A stretch of DNA of 7,219 bases from Anaerolineae bacterium. Its GTDB lineage: Bacteria > Chloroflexota > Anaerolineae > Aggregatilineales > UBA2796. Position numbers and translations under genes: made by a program. The stretch lies in NCBI GenBank assembly GCA_020851855.1, contig JADZBY010000448.1, positions 1 to 7,219 on the forward strand. Reading direction: 5' to 3'. This document shows, piece by piece, positions 1-6,763 of this stretch (position 1 is its first letter; each line of letters opens with the position of its first letter). Below the pieces are notes generated by a model. The model saw nothing but the letters and a program-made list of their open reading frames with translations, was not told the DNA's origin and did not search any database.

Positions 1-1479
1 CTCAGCGAGAAACTGGCCCCGACCAGCGCCGAATTGCTGTGGATCGTGGACATCTACGGCTTCCTGGTCGCCGGGTCGCTGATCACGATGGGCACGCTGG
101 GGGATCGCATCGGACGGCGCAAACTGTTGCTGATCGGCGCAGGCGCGTTCGGCCTCGCTTCTACTATCGCCGCGTTTTCGACGAGCGCCGGTATGCTCAT
201 CGCCAGCCGGGCGCTGCTCGGCGTGGCGGGCGCGACGCTCATGCCGTCTACACTGTCGCTGATCCGGAATATGTTCGTCAATCCACACCAGCGCAGCCGG
301 GCCATCGGCCTGTGGATCTCCGGTTTTTCGGTGGGCGGCGCGGTGGGTCCCCTGGTGGGCGGCTTCGTGCTGGAACACTTCTCATGGGGCGCGGTGTTTC
401 TGTTGGGCGTGCCCGTCATGGCGCTCTTGCTTCTGCTGGGGCCGCTCTTCCTGCCGGAATACCGCGATCCCAGGGCGGGCCGAATTGACCTGCTCAGCGC
501 GGCGCTGTCGCTGGTGGCTGTGCTGGCGATCATCTATGGCGTGAAGCAGGTGGTGCAGTACGGTTTCGGCTGGTCGAGCACGATTCCGATCCTGGTTGGG
601 CTGGCCGCCGGCATCGTGTTTGTGCGCCGTCAGCGTGCGCTGGCCGATCCGCTGCTCGACCTGGGCCTGTTCAAGGTCCCAGCCTTCAGCGCGGCGCTGG
701 CGACCAATACGCTGTCCATCTTCGCCTCGTTCGGCTCGTTCTTGCTCGTGGCGCAGTATCTCCAACTCGTGCTTGGCCTGTCGCCGCTTCAGGCGGGCCT
801 GTGGACAGCGCCCGGCACGGTGGCGTTCATCCTCGGCTCCAATCTGGCCCCCATCCTGGTGCGCCGCTTCCATCCGAGCCTGGTGGTGGGCGCGGGGCTG
901 GCCATCGCGACGATTGGCTTCAGCCTGCTCATCCAGATCGGCCCCGATACGCTCGCGCTGGTCGTGATCGGCAACGTCCTGATGTCCGTCGGCTTCAGCC
1001 TGTCCTTCGCCCTGACCACCGACCTGATCGTGAGCGCCGCCCCGCCGGAGCGTGCGGGCGCGGCCTCGGCCCTCTCGGAGACGGGCAGCGAGCTGGGCGG
1101 CGCGCTGGGCATTGCCGTGTTGGGCAGCATCGGCGCTGCCGTGTACCGGGCGCTGATCGCCGCGTCCATGCCGCCGGGCATCCCGGCTGAAGCAGCCGCC
1201 GCCGCGCGCGAGACGTTGGGCGGCGCCATCATCGCCGCCGAGGCGCTGCCCGAAGCGCTTGGCGCGGCGCTGGTCAATGCGGCGCAGGGCGCGTTCATGC
1301 AGGAATTGCGCATCATCGCCGTGATCGGGGCCGTTGGGTTGGGCCTGGTGGCCGTGACGGCTACGCTGTTGCTGCGCCGGGTGCAGGTGGGCGGCGAGTC
1401 CGAACCCGAGTCGGCCCCCGGTGCGGTGGACGCCCTTCCGCCCGTGCTCGCCCAGGTCGAAGCGGAGCCGGGCGACTGA
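1..1479 (+). CDS. MFS drug efflux transporter, DHA2 (QacA/SmvA-like) family, 5' partial
   Basis: This is a proton-driven multidrug exporter of the cytoplasmic membrane, probably with 14 helices. The frame is open from base 1 (it begins LSEKLAPTSAELLW), so the start lies before the window. By comparison with QacA as I remember it, about 45 N-terminal residues, including the first helix, are missing. The TTG at 34 lies inside the conserved segment and is not the start. Family signatures, counted from the first codon in the window: LLWIVDIY with its conserved acidic residue (about 12-19), motif A GTLGDRIGRRK (about 31-41), GVAGATLMPSTLSLIR (about 74-89), and the motif C-like GAVGPLVGG (about 113-121) followed by FSWGAVFLLGVPV. 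Long hydrophobic segments continue to a last helix near IIAVIGAVGLGL, and an acidic Pro/Glu-rich tail ends the protein. Family assignment is secure; the substrate (quaternary ammonium compounds, dyes or other drugs) cannot be read from sequence. No regulator gene is visible beside it. Confidence 0.93.
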   Translation, partial: LSEKLAPTSAELLWIVDIYGFLVAGSLITMGTLGDRIGRRKLLLIGAGAFGLASTIAAFSTSAGMLIASRALLGVAGATLMPSTLSLIRNMFVNPHQRSRAIGLWISGFSVGGAVGPLVGGFVLEHFSWGAVFLLGVPVMALLLLLGPLFLPEYRDPRAGRIDLLSAALSLVAVLAIIYGVKQVVQYGFGWSSTIPILVGLAAGIVFVRRQRALADPLLDLGLFKVPAFSAALATNTLSIFASFGSFLLVAQYLQLVLGLSPLQAGLWTAPGTVAFILGSNLAPILVRRFHPSLVVGAGLAIATIGFSLLIQIGPDTLALVVIGNVLMSVGFSLSFALTTDLIVSAAPPERAGAASALSETGSELGGALGIAVLGSIGAAVYRALIAASMPPGIPAEAAAAARETLGGAIIAAEALPEALGAALVNAAQGAFMQELRIIAVIGAVGLGLVAVTATLLLRRVQVGGESEPESAPGAVDALPPVLAQVEAEPGD

Positions 1480-1492
1480 CGTGCATCTGCAA

Positions 1493-1606
1493 ACCCTCAC
1501 CCCCGGCCCCTCTCCCTTCCCTGGGGGAGAGGGTGGAAAACGACGTGCGCACCTGGCTTTTCTCCCCTCTCGCCATGAGGGAGAGAGGGGTCGGGGGAGT
1601 GAGGGT
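1493..1606. repeat. Palindromic intergenic repeat, copy 1 (cloverleaf-like)
   Basis: This 114-base imperfect inverted repeat fills most of the gap between the convergent transporter and VWA genes. The outer arms are ACCCTCACCCCCGG at 1493-1506 and the matching TCGGGGGAGTGAGGGT at 1591-1606. Inside are two hairpins: CCCTCTCCC (1508-1516) pairs with GGGAGAGGG (1525-1533) across an 8-base loop, and CCCCTCTC (1564-1571) pairs with GAGAGGGG (1583-1590). The linker has its own pairing, GAAAA (1536-1540) with TTTTC (1558-1562), around the self-complementary GTGCGCAC (1545-1552). I see no obvious target duplication at its edges. Copy 2 at 6764-6860 has the same architecture. It resembles REP/MITE-type dispersed repeats common in GC-rich bacteria. 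It could act as a bidirectional 3'-end or RNA-stability structure, but that is inference. Confidence 0.8.
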
Positions 1607-1645
1607 ATAGCCTGATCTGACGATTTGACAGTCGACGCTCGCCCG

Positions 1646-2728
1646 TTATGGCAACAGCGGATTCCAGCGGAAGGCGAGCAGGAGCGACGCCGCCGCGAGC
1701 AGCGCGCCGAACGCCGTGAAGCCCGCGCTCAGTTCGACCATCTCGTGCTTCATGATCAGGTTGGTGGGCAATTCGCTGAAGACCGCCTGAAGTTCGTCGG
1801 CGCTCTCCGCCGAATAGTAGGCGGCATCCGTCAGCGCGGCGACGCCCTTGAGCGCTTCTTCGTCAATCCCGCGTGGGAATCTGCCGCCGGGACCGAATCC
1901 ACCGCCGCCCATGCCGCCCATGCCACGCCGAAAGCCGTCTCCGAGCGGTTCGCTGCCCAGCAGGCGCGTCGGGCATTGCGGAAATTCGTTGCCGCCGTCC
2001 GCCCCAAAGCCGATGGTGTACACGCGAATGCCACGATCTGCCGCCTGTTGCGCCGCTTCCAGGGGCAGCGGCCCGATGTTGCTCGCGCCGTCGGTGAGCA
2101 GCACGATGATATTCGGCACAAACACGCCTTCGGGGACGGGCGGCGGCGCGTCGTCGCTGGTCGGATTGCGCACGCTGGGCGCGACCGTCTCATCGACTTC
2201 CGCGATCAGGTCGACCGCTTTCAGGATGGCGCTGCCGATGGCCGTGCGGCGTCCGGTGACCAGGCTCTCGATGGCCGTTCGCAGCGCCGTTTGATCCCGC
2301 GTCGGCGCTTGGATCACCTCGGCAAAGCCGGAAAAAGCCACGATCCCGATTTGCGCGCCGGCGCGCTGGCTCTCGATGAAGGCGATGGCCGCCGCCTGGG
2401 CCGCTTCCAGCCGGTTTGGCAGGACATCACGCAGGCACATGCTGCGCGACACATCGACGGCCAGGATGATCATGGTCTGGTCCGTCGGGACGGCGACCAC
2501 CGATACCGGTCGGCCCAGCCCAATGACAAGGCTGGCCAACCCGGCGATGAAGAATCCCGCCGGGAGATGCCGCTTGAGCCGCGAATAACGCGGGAGCGCG
2601 GCGCGTATCAGCGACAGGCTGGAATAGCGTATCGCAGCGCGCCGCCGGCGCAGCGCCCGCAGGTAGGCCGCGATGAGGATGGGGACGATGGCCAAGAAAA
2701 CCAGGAAACCGGGCCATAACAGATCCAT
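1646..2728 (-). CDS. Membrane VWA-domain protein, BatA/BatB-like (second of tandem pair)
   Basis: This 360-residue protein has the Bat layout: hydrophobic helix 5-22, an Arg-rich loop (RALRRRR, 24-30), a second helix about 56-80, a VWA domain about 84-325 and a C-terminal helix about 335-353. The metal-site (MIDAS) residues are intact: D92-x-S94-x-S96, T162 and D213 in LLTDG. The positive-inside rule puts the VWA domain outside the membrane. The ATG at 2728 has GAGG ten bases upstream (GTGAGGATTAGCCC), which supports this start. Compared with its neighbour, it has a Pro-rich insertion before the DG strand (about 185-203). A Gly/Met/Arg-rich stretch (about 262-287) replaces the usual hairpin before the IDEEALKGVAALT helix. 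Two cysteines (97, 252) lie in the exposed domain. It starts 45 bases after the upstream VWA gene, so the two are probably one operon. The VWA fold and Bat-like type are firm; the ligand or partner is unknown. Confidence 0.9.
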   Translation of the reverse strand: MDLLWPGFLVFLAIVPILIAAYLRALRRRRAAIRYSSLSLIRAALPRYSRLKRHLPAGFFIAGLASLVIGLGRPVSVVAVPTDQTMIILAVDVSRSMCLRDVLPNRLEAAQAAAIAFIESQRAGAQIGIVAFSGFAEVIQAPTRDQTALRTAIESLVTGRRTAIGSAILKAVDLIAEVDETVAPSVRNPTSDDAPPPVPEGVFVPNIIVLLTDGASNIGPLPLEAAQQAADRGIRVYTIGFGADGGNEFPQCPTRLLGSEPLGDGFRRGMGGMGGGGFGPGGRFPRGIDEEALKGVAALTDAAYYSAESADELQAVFSELPTNLIMKHEMVELSAGFTAFGALLAAASLLLAFRWNPLLP

Positions 2729-2773
2729 GGGCTAATCCTCACGCTTGGCGGACGTTCAACCGACTTCTTTGTC

Positions 2774-3775
2774 TCACGGCAGGCGGCCAAACCAGAGCAT
2801 CGACAACGCGCCGCCCAGCAGCAGCGTCATCATGCCCAGGCCGGTGAAGATGGCCGTGACCTCAGTTTCCTGCGTTTTGATGACCAGTTGCGTATTCAGC
2901 GCGTCATACACGGCGCGTAATTCGGCGGCGGACGCAGCGTTGAAATACTGCCCGCCGGTCATGTCCGCGATTTGCCGAAGCAGCGCCTCGTCAAGCTGCG
3001 TGTGAAGGATGAAGCCGTCGACTTCGATGTCTGTCCCGGCGGGACTGCCGATGCCAACCGTGTGAATGCGGATGCCCCGGTCGGCGGCGGCCTGCGCGAC
3101 GATCAGCGGATCGGGATCGACGTTGTTCTCCCCGTCGGTGAGCAGGACAATGGCGGCGTTGGTGTACGCGCCGCGCGGCATCGGGGTGGGTGTGGGCGCT
3201 GACGTGGCCGTCGCGTTCGTGTAAAAGCGCGTGGGCGGCTCCGGCTCAAGCGCCCGCATGGCCACCAGGATGCCGTTGCCCAACGACGTGCCACGTTGCG
3301 GCGCAAGGCGGTTGATGGCTGCCAGTACCGCCGATTCGTCGCGGGTGGGCGCTTGCCCCGGCAGGCTGCTGTCGCTGAACGAGACGACGCCCATCTGCAC
3401 CGTGCGCGGCTGCCCCGCCACGAAGTCGCGCGCCGCTGCTTTGGCCGCTTCCAGGCGGCTCGGCTCCAGGTCTTCCGCCTTCATGCTGGCCGAAACGTCA
3501 AAAGCCAGGATGATCGTGCCTTCCAGTTGCGGCAGGCTGAGGATGGTCACCGGGCGCGCCAGCCCGAAGATGAGCACGGCCAGCGCCAGCAAAAACACAA
3601 GCGGCGGAAGGTGGCGGCGCATGCCCAGCGCATGTCCCGCCGGACCCTGGACCAGCCCCATGCTGCCGTAGCGCGCCACGAGCGCGCGCCGTCTCGCCCG
3701 GCGCTGAGCATACCAGAACACGCCCAGCGGCAGTGCGCCCAGGAACAGTAACATCCACGGCCAGATGAACGACAT
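2774..3775 (-). CDS. Membrane VWA-domain protein, BatA/BatB-like (first of tandem pair)
   Basis: This 333-residue protein has the same plan as its downstream paralogue: helix about 5-22, basic loop (QRRARRR, 24-30), helix about 56-78, VWA domain about 85-300 and a C-terminal helix about 308-327. MIDAS residues are D93-x-S95-x-S97, T163 and D214 in LLTDGENN. The domain ends in the canonical LDEALLRQIADMTGGQYF segment (about 261-278), so it looks the more conventional of the pair. A Thr/Pro-rich insertion (about 184-203, with TSAPTPTPMPRG) precedes the DG strand. The ATG at 3775 has GAGG with seven bases between it and the start (GAGGCGTCGTC), a good ribosome site. The gene begins 59 bases after the DUF58 gene. 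It probably acts at the outer membrane face as a metal-dependent binding module in a MoxR-linked Bat-type system. Its target is unknown. Confidence 0.91.
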   Translation of the reverse strand: MSFIWPWMLLFLGALPLGVFWYAQRRARRRALVARYGSMGLVQGPAGHALGMRRHLPPLVFLLALAVLIFGLARPVTILSLPQLEGTIILAFDVSASMKAEDLEPSRLEAAKAAARDFVAGQPRTVQMGVVSFSDSSLPGQAPTRDESAVLAAINRLAPQRGTSLGNGILVAMRALEPEPPTRFYTNATATSAPTPTPMPRGAYTNAAIVLLTDGENNVDPDPLIVAQAAADRGIRIHTVGIGSPAGTDIEVDGFILHTQLDEALLRQIADMTGGQYFNAASAAELRAVYDALNTQLVIKTQETEVTAIFTGLGMMTLLLGGALSMLWFGRLP

Positions 3776-3834
3776 GACGACGCCTCAATCTCCGCCATCA
3801 CACAGACGGCAGCGCACGCACAGCGCGGACCGGC

Positions 3835-4737
3835 TCATGCCCATTTGCGGCGGTGCTCCCGGATGGCGGCAAAACGCACGATGGACGACACCAGGTCATC
3901 CGCTGTGGACAGCGACAGGCAGTCCACCCCGGCGCGGCGCAGGGCGTGCTGCAACGCGCTCTCACGCTGCCGCGCGGCCTCGGTGAAGCGCTGCCGGAAT
4001 CCCCGGTCGCGCGTATCGACGTAAAGCTGCTCGCCCGTCTCCGCATCTTCCACGATCAGCGGCCCGATGTCGGGCAGCTCGGCCTCGCGCGGATCCCAGA
4101 CTCGAACGGCGATCACCTCATGGCGCTGGCTGAGCAGGCCCAACGGACGCTCCCAGCCCGGCGCACAGTAAAAATCGGACACGAGAAAGACCAGCGAGCG
4201 CCGTTTGATGCTGTTCAGCCCGCCCTCGATGAGCGGCGTCAGGTCCGTGAAGGGCGCACGGGGCAGTTTCGGCGTTCTGAGCAGATCGTTGACCAGGCGC
4301 AGCACGTGAATACGCCCGCCGCGCGCCGGGATAATCCGCTCGACGCGCTCGCCATAGAGCACCGCGCCCACCCGGTTGCCGTGGCGGGTCAATAGCCGCG
4401 CGAACGTCGTCACCAGGTCGATCAGCACTGTCCGCTTGTGATGCTGCGGGCCGGCCACTGTGCCGAAGTCGAGCGACGGACTCAGGTCCAGCAGAAACCA
4501 GGCCGTGATCTCGCGGTCTTCCACGTACTGGCGCACGTACAGCGTATTCATGCGCGCCGTGACGTTCCAGTCGATATAGCGCATGTCGTCCTGCGGCTGG
4601 TACTCGCGCAGATCGGCAAAATCCACGCCATAGCCGTAAAACAGGCTGCGGTAATCGCCCTGCAACAGGCCATCCAGGCGGCGGATGACTTGCCAGTCGA
4701 GGCGCTGAAGGATGCGCTCAGGCGCGGCTGCGGCCAT
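3835..4737 (-). CDS. DUF58 domain protein of a MoxR/VWA operon
   Basis: This 300-residue soluble protein carries the DUF58 signature: LLQGDYRSLFYGYGVDFADLREYQPQDD starts near residue 24, and RYIDWNVTAR follows at about 53-62. After it comes a degenerate VWA-like fold with DLSPS at 84-88 (D84, S86, S88, so the DxSxS pattern is kept) and a later acidic strand, VSDF at 187-189. It has no transmembrane segment, unlike DUF58 proteins that start with two helices, so it should be cytoplasmic with the ATPase. The ATG at 4737 lies inside the last codons of the ATPase gene, a 20-base overlap that points to translational coupling. The ribosome site before it is weak (GGGAAAGCGCCA). DUF58 proteins regularly sit next to MoxR ATPases in Bat-type operons, where they are thought to be ATPase partners; the biochemical role is not established. 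Confidence 0.92.
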   Translation of the reverse strand: MAAAAPERILQRLDWQVIRRLDGLLQGDYRSLFYGYGVDFADLREYQPQDDMRYIDWNVTARMNTLYVRQYVEDREITAWFLLDLSPSLDFGTVAGPQHHKRTVLIDLVTTFARLLTRHGNRVGAVLYGERVERIIPARGGRIHVLRLVNDLLRTPKLPRAPFTDLTPLIEGGLNSIKRRSLVFLVSDFYCAPGWERPLGLLSQRHEVIAVRVWDPREAELPDIGPLIVEDAETGEQLYVDTRDRGFRQRFTEAARQRESALQHALRRAGVDCLSLSTADDLVSSIVRFAAIREHRRKWA

Positions 4738-5716
4738 TGGCGCTTTCCCGCAGCGGCACGGTCGGGACCGGGATGCGTTTGATGATCTTCTGCAAGAGCA
4801 TATCGCTATCGACGTTGTCCGAGAGCGCCTCGTAGGACAGCACCAGGCGATGCCGGATCACGTCCAGCGCCATGTCCAGCACATCCTGCGGCAGCGCGTA
4901 GTCCCGCCCACGCACAAAGGCCAGCGCCCGCGCCGTCAGGATCAGGTTGATCGAAGCGCGCGGGCTGGCCCCAAACGTCACGTAGTGCTGAATCTCTTTC
5001 AGACCAAAGTCCTGCGGGCGGCGCGTGGCGGTCACCAGCTGCACGGCGTACTCGATCAGCGCCGGGTCGACGTACACGCCATCCACCTCGCGCTGTAGCG
5101 CCACGAGCTGCGCGGTGGTGATGACCTTCTGCACGGCTTGCAGCGCGCCGGTGACGCGCTCGACGATGACAAACTCCTCGGTGGTGCTCGGATAGCCGAC
5201 CAGCACCTTGAGCATGAAGCGGTCCACCTGCGCTTCGGGCAGCGGGTACGTGCCTTCTGTCTCGATGGGGTTCTGCGTCGCCAGCACGAGGAATGGGTCG
5301 GGCACTTTGAACGTCTCCCGCCCGATGGTCACCTGCCGCTCCTGCATCACTTCGAGCAGCGCACTCTGCACTTTGGCCGGGGCGCGGTTGATCTCGTCGG
5401 CAAGCAGCAGGTTGGTGAAGACCGGGCCGAGCGACGTGTTGAACTCGCCCGTCTTCTGGTTGTAGATGCGCGTCCCGATCAGGTCAGCGGGCACGAGATC
5501 GGGCGTGAATTGAATGCGCTTGAACTCCCCACCGATGGACTCGGCCAGCGTCTTGATGGCCATCGTCTTGGCCAGGCCGGGCACGCCTTCGACCAGGATA
5601 TGCCCACGCGCCAGCAGGGCCACGATCAGCCGCTCCAGCAGATGATCCTGCCCGACGATGACCTTTTTTACTTCGTACAGGACGCGCTCCATCGGCTTGC
5701 CGTCTTCTGGGTTCAT
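4718..5716 (-). CDS. MoxR-family AAA+ ATPase
   Basis: This 332-residue protein is a complete MoxR-type AAA+ ATPase (AAA_3 core plus C-terminal lid), the usual family length. Visible motifs are VIVGQD (19-24), Walker A GVPGLAKT (44-51, K50), Walker B LLLADEIN (103-110, D107 and E108), sensor 1 ATQNP (146-150), the YPLPEAQVDRF box with its arginine (R166), and the sensor 2 region GASPRAS (249-255, R253). MoxR ATPases are thought to remodel or activate proteins together with VWA-domain partners, and this one is followed by a DUF58 gene and two VWA genes. The start at 5716 is the most upstream ATG: reading back in frame reaches a TAG after eleven codons with no ATG, GTG or TTG. No strong ribosome site precedes it. 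ATG 5692 (residue 9) is a possible alternative. The family is certain; the client protein is unknown. Confidence 0.96.
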   Translation of the reverse strand: MNPEDGKPMERVLYEVKKVIVGQDHLLERLIVALLARGHILVEGVPGLAKTMAIKTLAESIGGEFKRIQFTPDLVPADLIGTRIYNQKTGEFNTSLGPVFTNLLLADEINRAPAKVQSALLEVMQERQVTIGRETFKVPDPFLVLATQNPIETEGTYPLPEAQVDRFMLKVLVGYPSTTEEFVIVERVTGALQAVQKVITTAQLVALQREVDGVYVDPALIEYAVQLVTATRRPQDFGLKEIQHYVTFGASPRASINLILTARALAFVRGRDYALPQDVLDMALDVIRHRLVLSYEALSDNVDSDMLLQKIIKRIPVPTVPLRESANGRSRA

Positions 5717-5814
5717 GGCTTGGATCGTCTCGCTTCCCTGGTCCGTCAGCTATCGACTCTGGGCGGTATCGAAGCGGGTTCGCGGCGCGTCTGGCGTGCG
5801 GCAGCGCGCTGTGG

Positions 5815-6657
5815 CTACTGGAGCGGTGCGCCCGCCGCGCCGCCCGCCAGCGTGATCGGCACGGCAAACCCAATCCCGACGAAAAAGCCCTCGTCGGTGG
5901 GATTCAGCAGCGCCGTCACGATGCCGATCACGTGTCCCGCACGGTTGATCAGCGGCCCGCCGGAGTTCCCGGGGTTGACCGCCGCATCGACCTGAATCAG
6001 GTGCTCCAGTTTTTGCCCGGTTTCCGGATGTTTGATGGAACGCTCGAAGCCGGAGATCACGCCCACGCTCATCGAGCCGTACAGGCCGAAGGGGTTGCCC
6101 ACCACATACGCCTCGTCCCCGACGCGCATGGCGCGTGGGTTGCCGAGCGTCGCCGGGTAGACCTCGGCGGGCGGCGAATCGGCCAGCAGCACGGCGATAT
6201 CGTTTTCCGGCTGGGCCATGGCAATCTGGGCGCGCGATTCCGTGCCATCCGCGAAGGTGACGCGGATCGACGCGGCGTTTTCCACGACATGCAGGCTGGT
6301 CAGGATCGCGCCATCCATGCTCACGACCACACCGCTGCCCAGGCCCTCGTCATCCCGCGCCCCATTCGCCGCCGGAAACGCGGCCTCGATCAGCACGAGC
6401 GACGGGCGGATAACCTGGTACACGCCCGCCGAATAGGCCGGGGGCGCTGTGGCAGACGCCATCGCGGCGACGATGGCCGTAGCGACATCCTGATTGGTGA
6501 GTTGGCGCGGGGGCGGTGTGAGGGATGTGTAAAACAGGACCGCGATCAACGCAGCGCCGACGCCCGAAAAGAACATGATGCTCCGGCGCGCCGAATCCCG
6601 CAGGCGCTGCCCACGGATTGGCCACCATTCCCGGCGCGGCGAGGACACGTCAGCCAT
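5815..6657 (-). CDS. Membrane-anchored trypsin-like serine protease, HtrA-type, PDZ-less
   Basis: This 280-residue protein has an Arg-rich cytoplasmic N-terminus (RGQRLRDSARRS), one transmembrane anchor (about 28-46), a linker, and a trypsin-like domain from about 77 to 270. The triad is complete: H123 in TSLHVV, D153 in ENDIAVL and S232 in NPGNSGGPL. The strands GSGVVV (107-112) and VVGNPFGL (185-192) are also typical of HtrA/DegP-like enzymes. The chain stops just after the GIGFAVPI strand, where HtrA proteins normally continue into a PDZ domain. The gap to the next gene (98 bases) is too short to hold a lost PDZ. The protease domain should lie outside the membrane. The ATG at 6657 is supported by GAGG nine bases upstream (GAGGGACAGCGCG). 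It lies 98 bases upstream of the MoxR ATPase gene on the same strand, so cotranscription is plausible. Whether it cleaves damaged proteins generally or a system component is unknown. Confidence 0.93.
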   Translation of the reverse strand: MADVSSPRREWWPIRGQRLRDSARRSIMFFSGVGAALIAVLFYTSLTPPPRQLTNQDVATAIVAAMASATAPPAYSAGVYQVIRPSLVLIEAAFPAANGARDDEGLGSGVVVSMDGAILTSLHVVENAASIRVTFADGTESRAQIAMAQPENDIAVLLADSPPAEVYPATLGNPRAMRVGDEAYVVGNPFGLYGSMSVGVISGFERSIKHPETGQKLEHLIQVDAAVNPGNSGGPLINRAGHVIGIVTALLNPTDEGFFVGIGFAVPITLAGGAAGAPLQ

Positions 6658-6693
6658 CGCGCTGTCCCTCGGACGAATATTTGAGATGCAGGT

Positions 6694-6699
6694 AGTATA
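6694..6699 (-). promoter_or_regulatory. Possible -10 promoter element ahead of the protease gene
   Basis: In an unusually AT-rich patch of otherwise GC-rich sequence, the minus strand reads AAATTTATACTACC. TATACT matches the bacterial -10 consensus in five of six bases and would give a leader of about 30 bases before the ATG at 6657. No convincing -35 hexamer is found at the usual spacing. This would make the protease gene the first gene of the protease-MoxR-DUF58-VWA-VWA unit, but the assignment rests on one hexamer and is weak. Confidence 0.28.
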
Positions 6700-6763
6700 A
6701 ATTTCCTTGCTGAGAGTGGGATGAGAGCCAGTACATCAATTTGGTGAGGCTTCAGGGTCGTTT

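Noticed and set aside
34..36. TTG at 34 as the start of the transporter
   Set aside because: It lies within the conserved LLWIVDIY region, and the frame is open upstream to base 1 with plausible family residues, so the gene is simply cut by the window edge.
382..1500. Long open frame antisense to the transporter gene
   Set aside because: Its translation is rich in Arg, Gln, His and Gly with no domain, as expected for an out-of-frame reading of GC-rich coding DNA. The plus-strand frame encodes a clear MFS protein.
1508..1590. Intrinsic terminators in repeat copy 1
   Set aside because: The stems are strong, but neither strand has a T-run directly after a stem; the runs next to the stems are A-rich in the direction of transcription. 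Factor-dependent or structural 3'-end roles remain possible.
1421..1615. Small open frames across the repeat after the transporter gene
   Set aside because: They read through the palindromic repeat, giving low-complexity Pro/Gly/Arg-rich peptides with no ribosome site.
1625..2719. Long plus-strand open frame opposite the VWA gene
   Set aside because: The product is Arg/Asp/Gly-rich without motifs, while the minus strand encodes a complete VWA protein with intact metal-site residues and a ribosome site.
5717..5873. A frameshift that cut a PDZ domain off the protease
   Set aside because: Only 98 bases separate the protease stop from the MoxR start, too few for a PDZ domain of about 90 residues. 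No frame there reads like PDZ sequence.
5138..5995. Plus-strand open frame opposite the MoxR and protease genes
   Set aside because: It runs across two well-supported minus-strand genes and the gap between them, and has no recognisable motif. It is an effect of high GC content.
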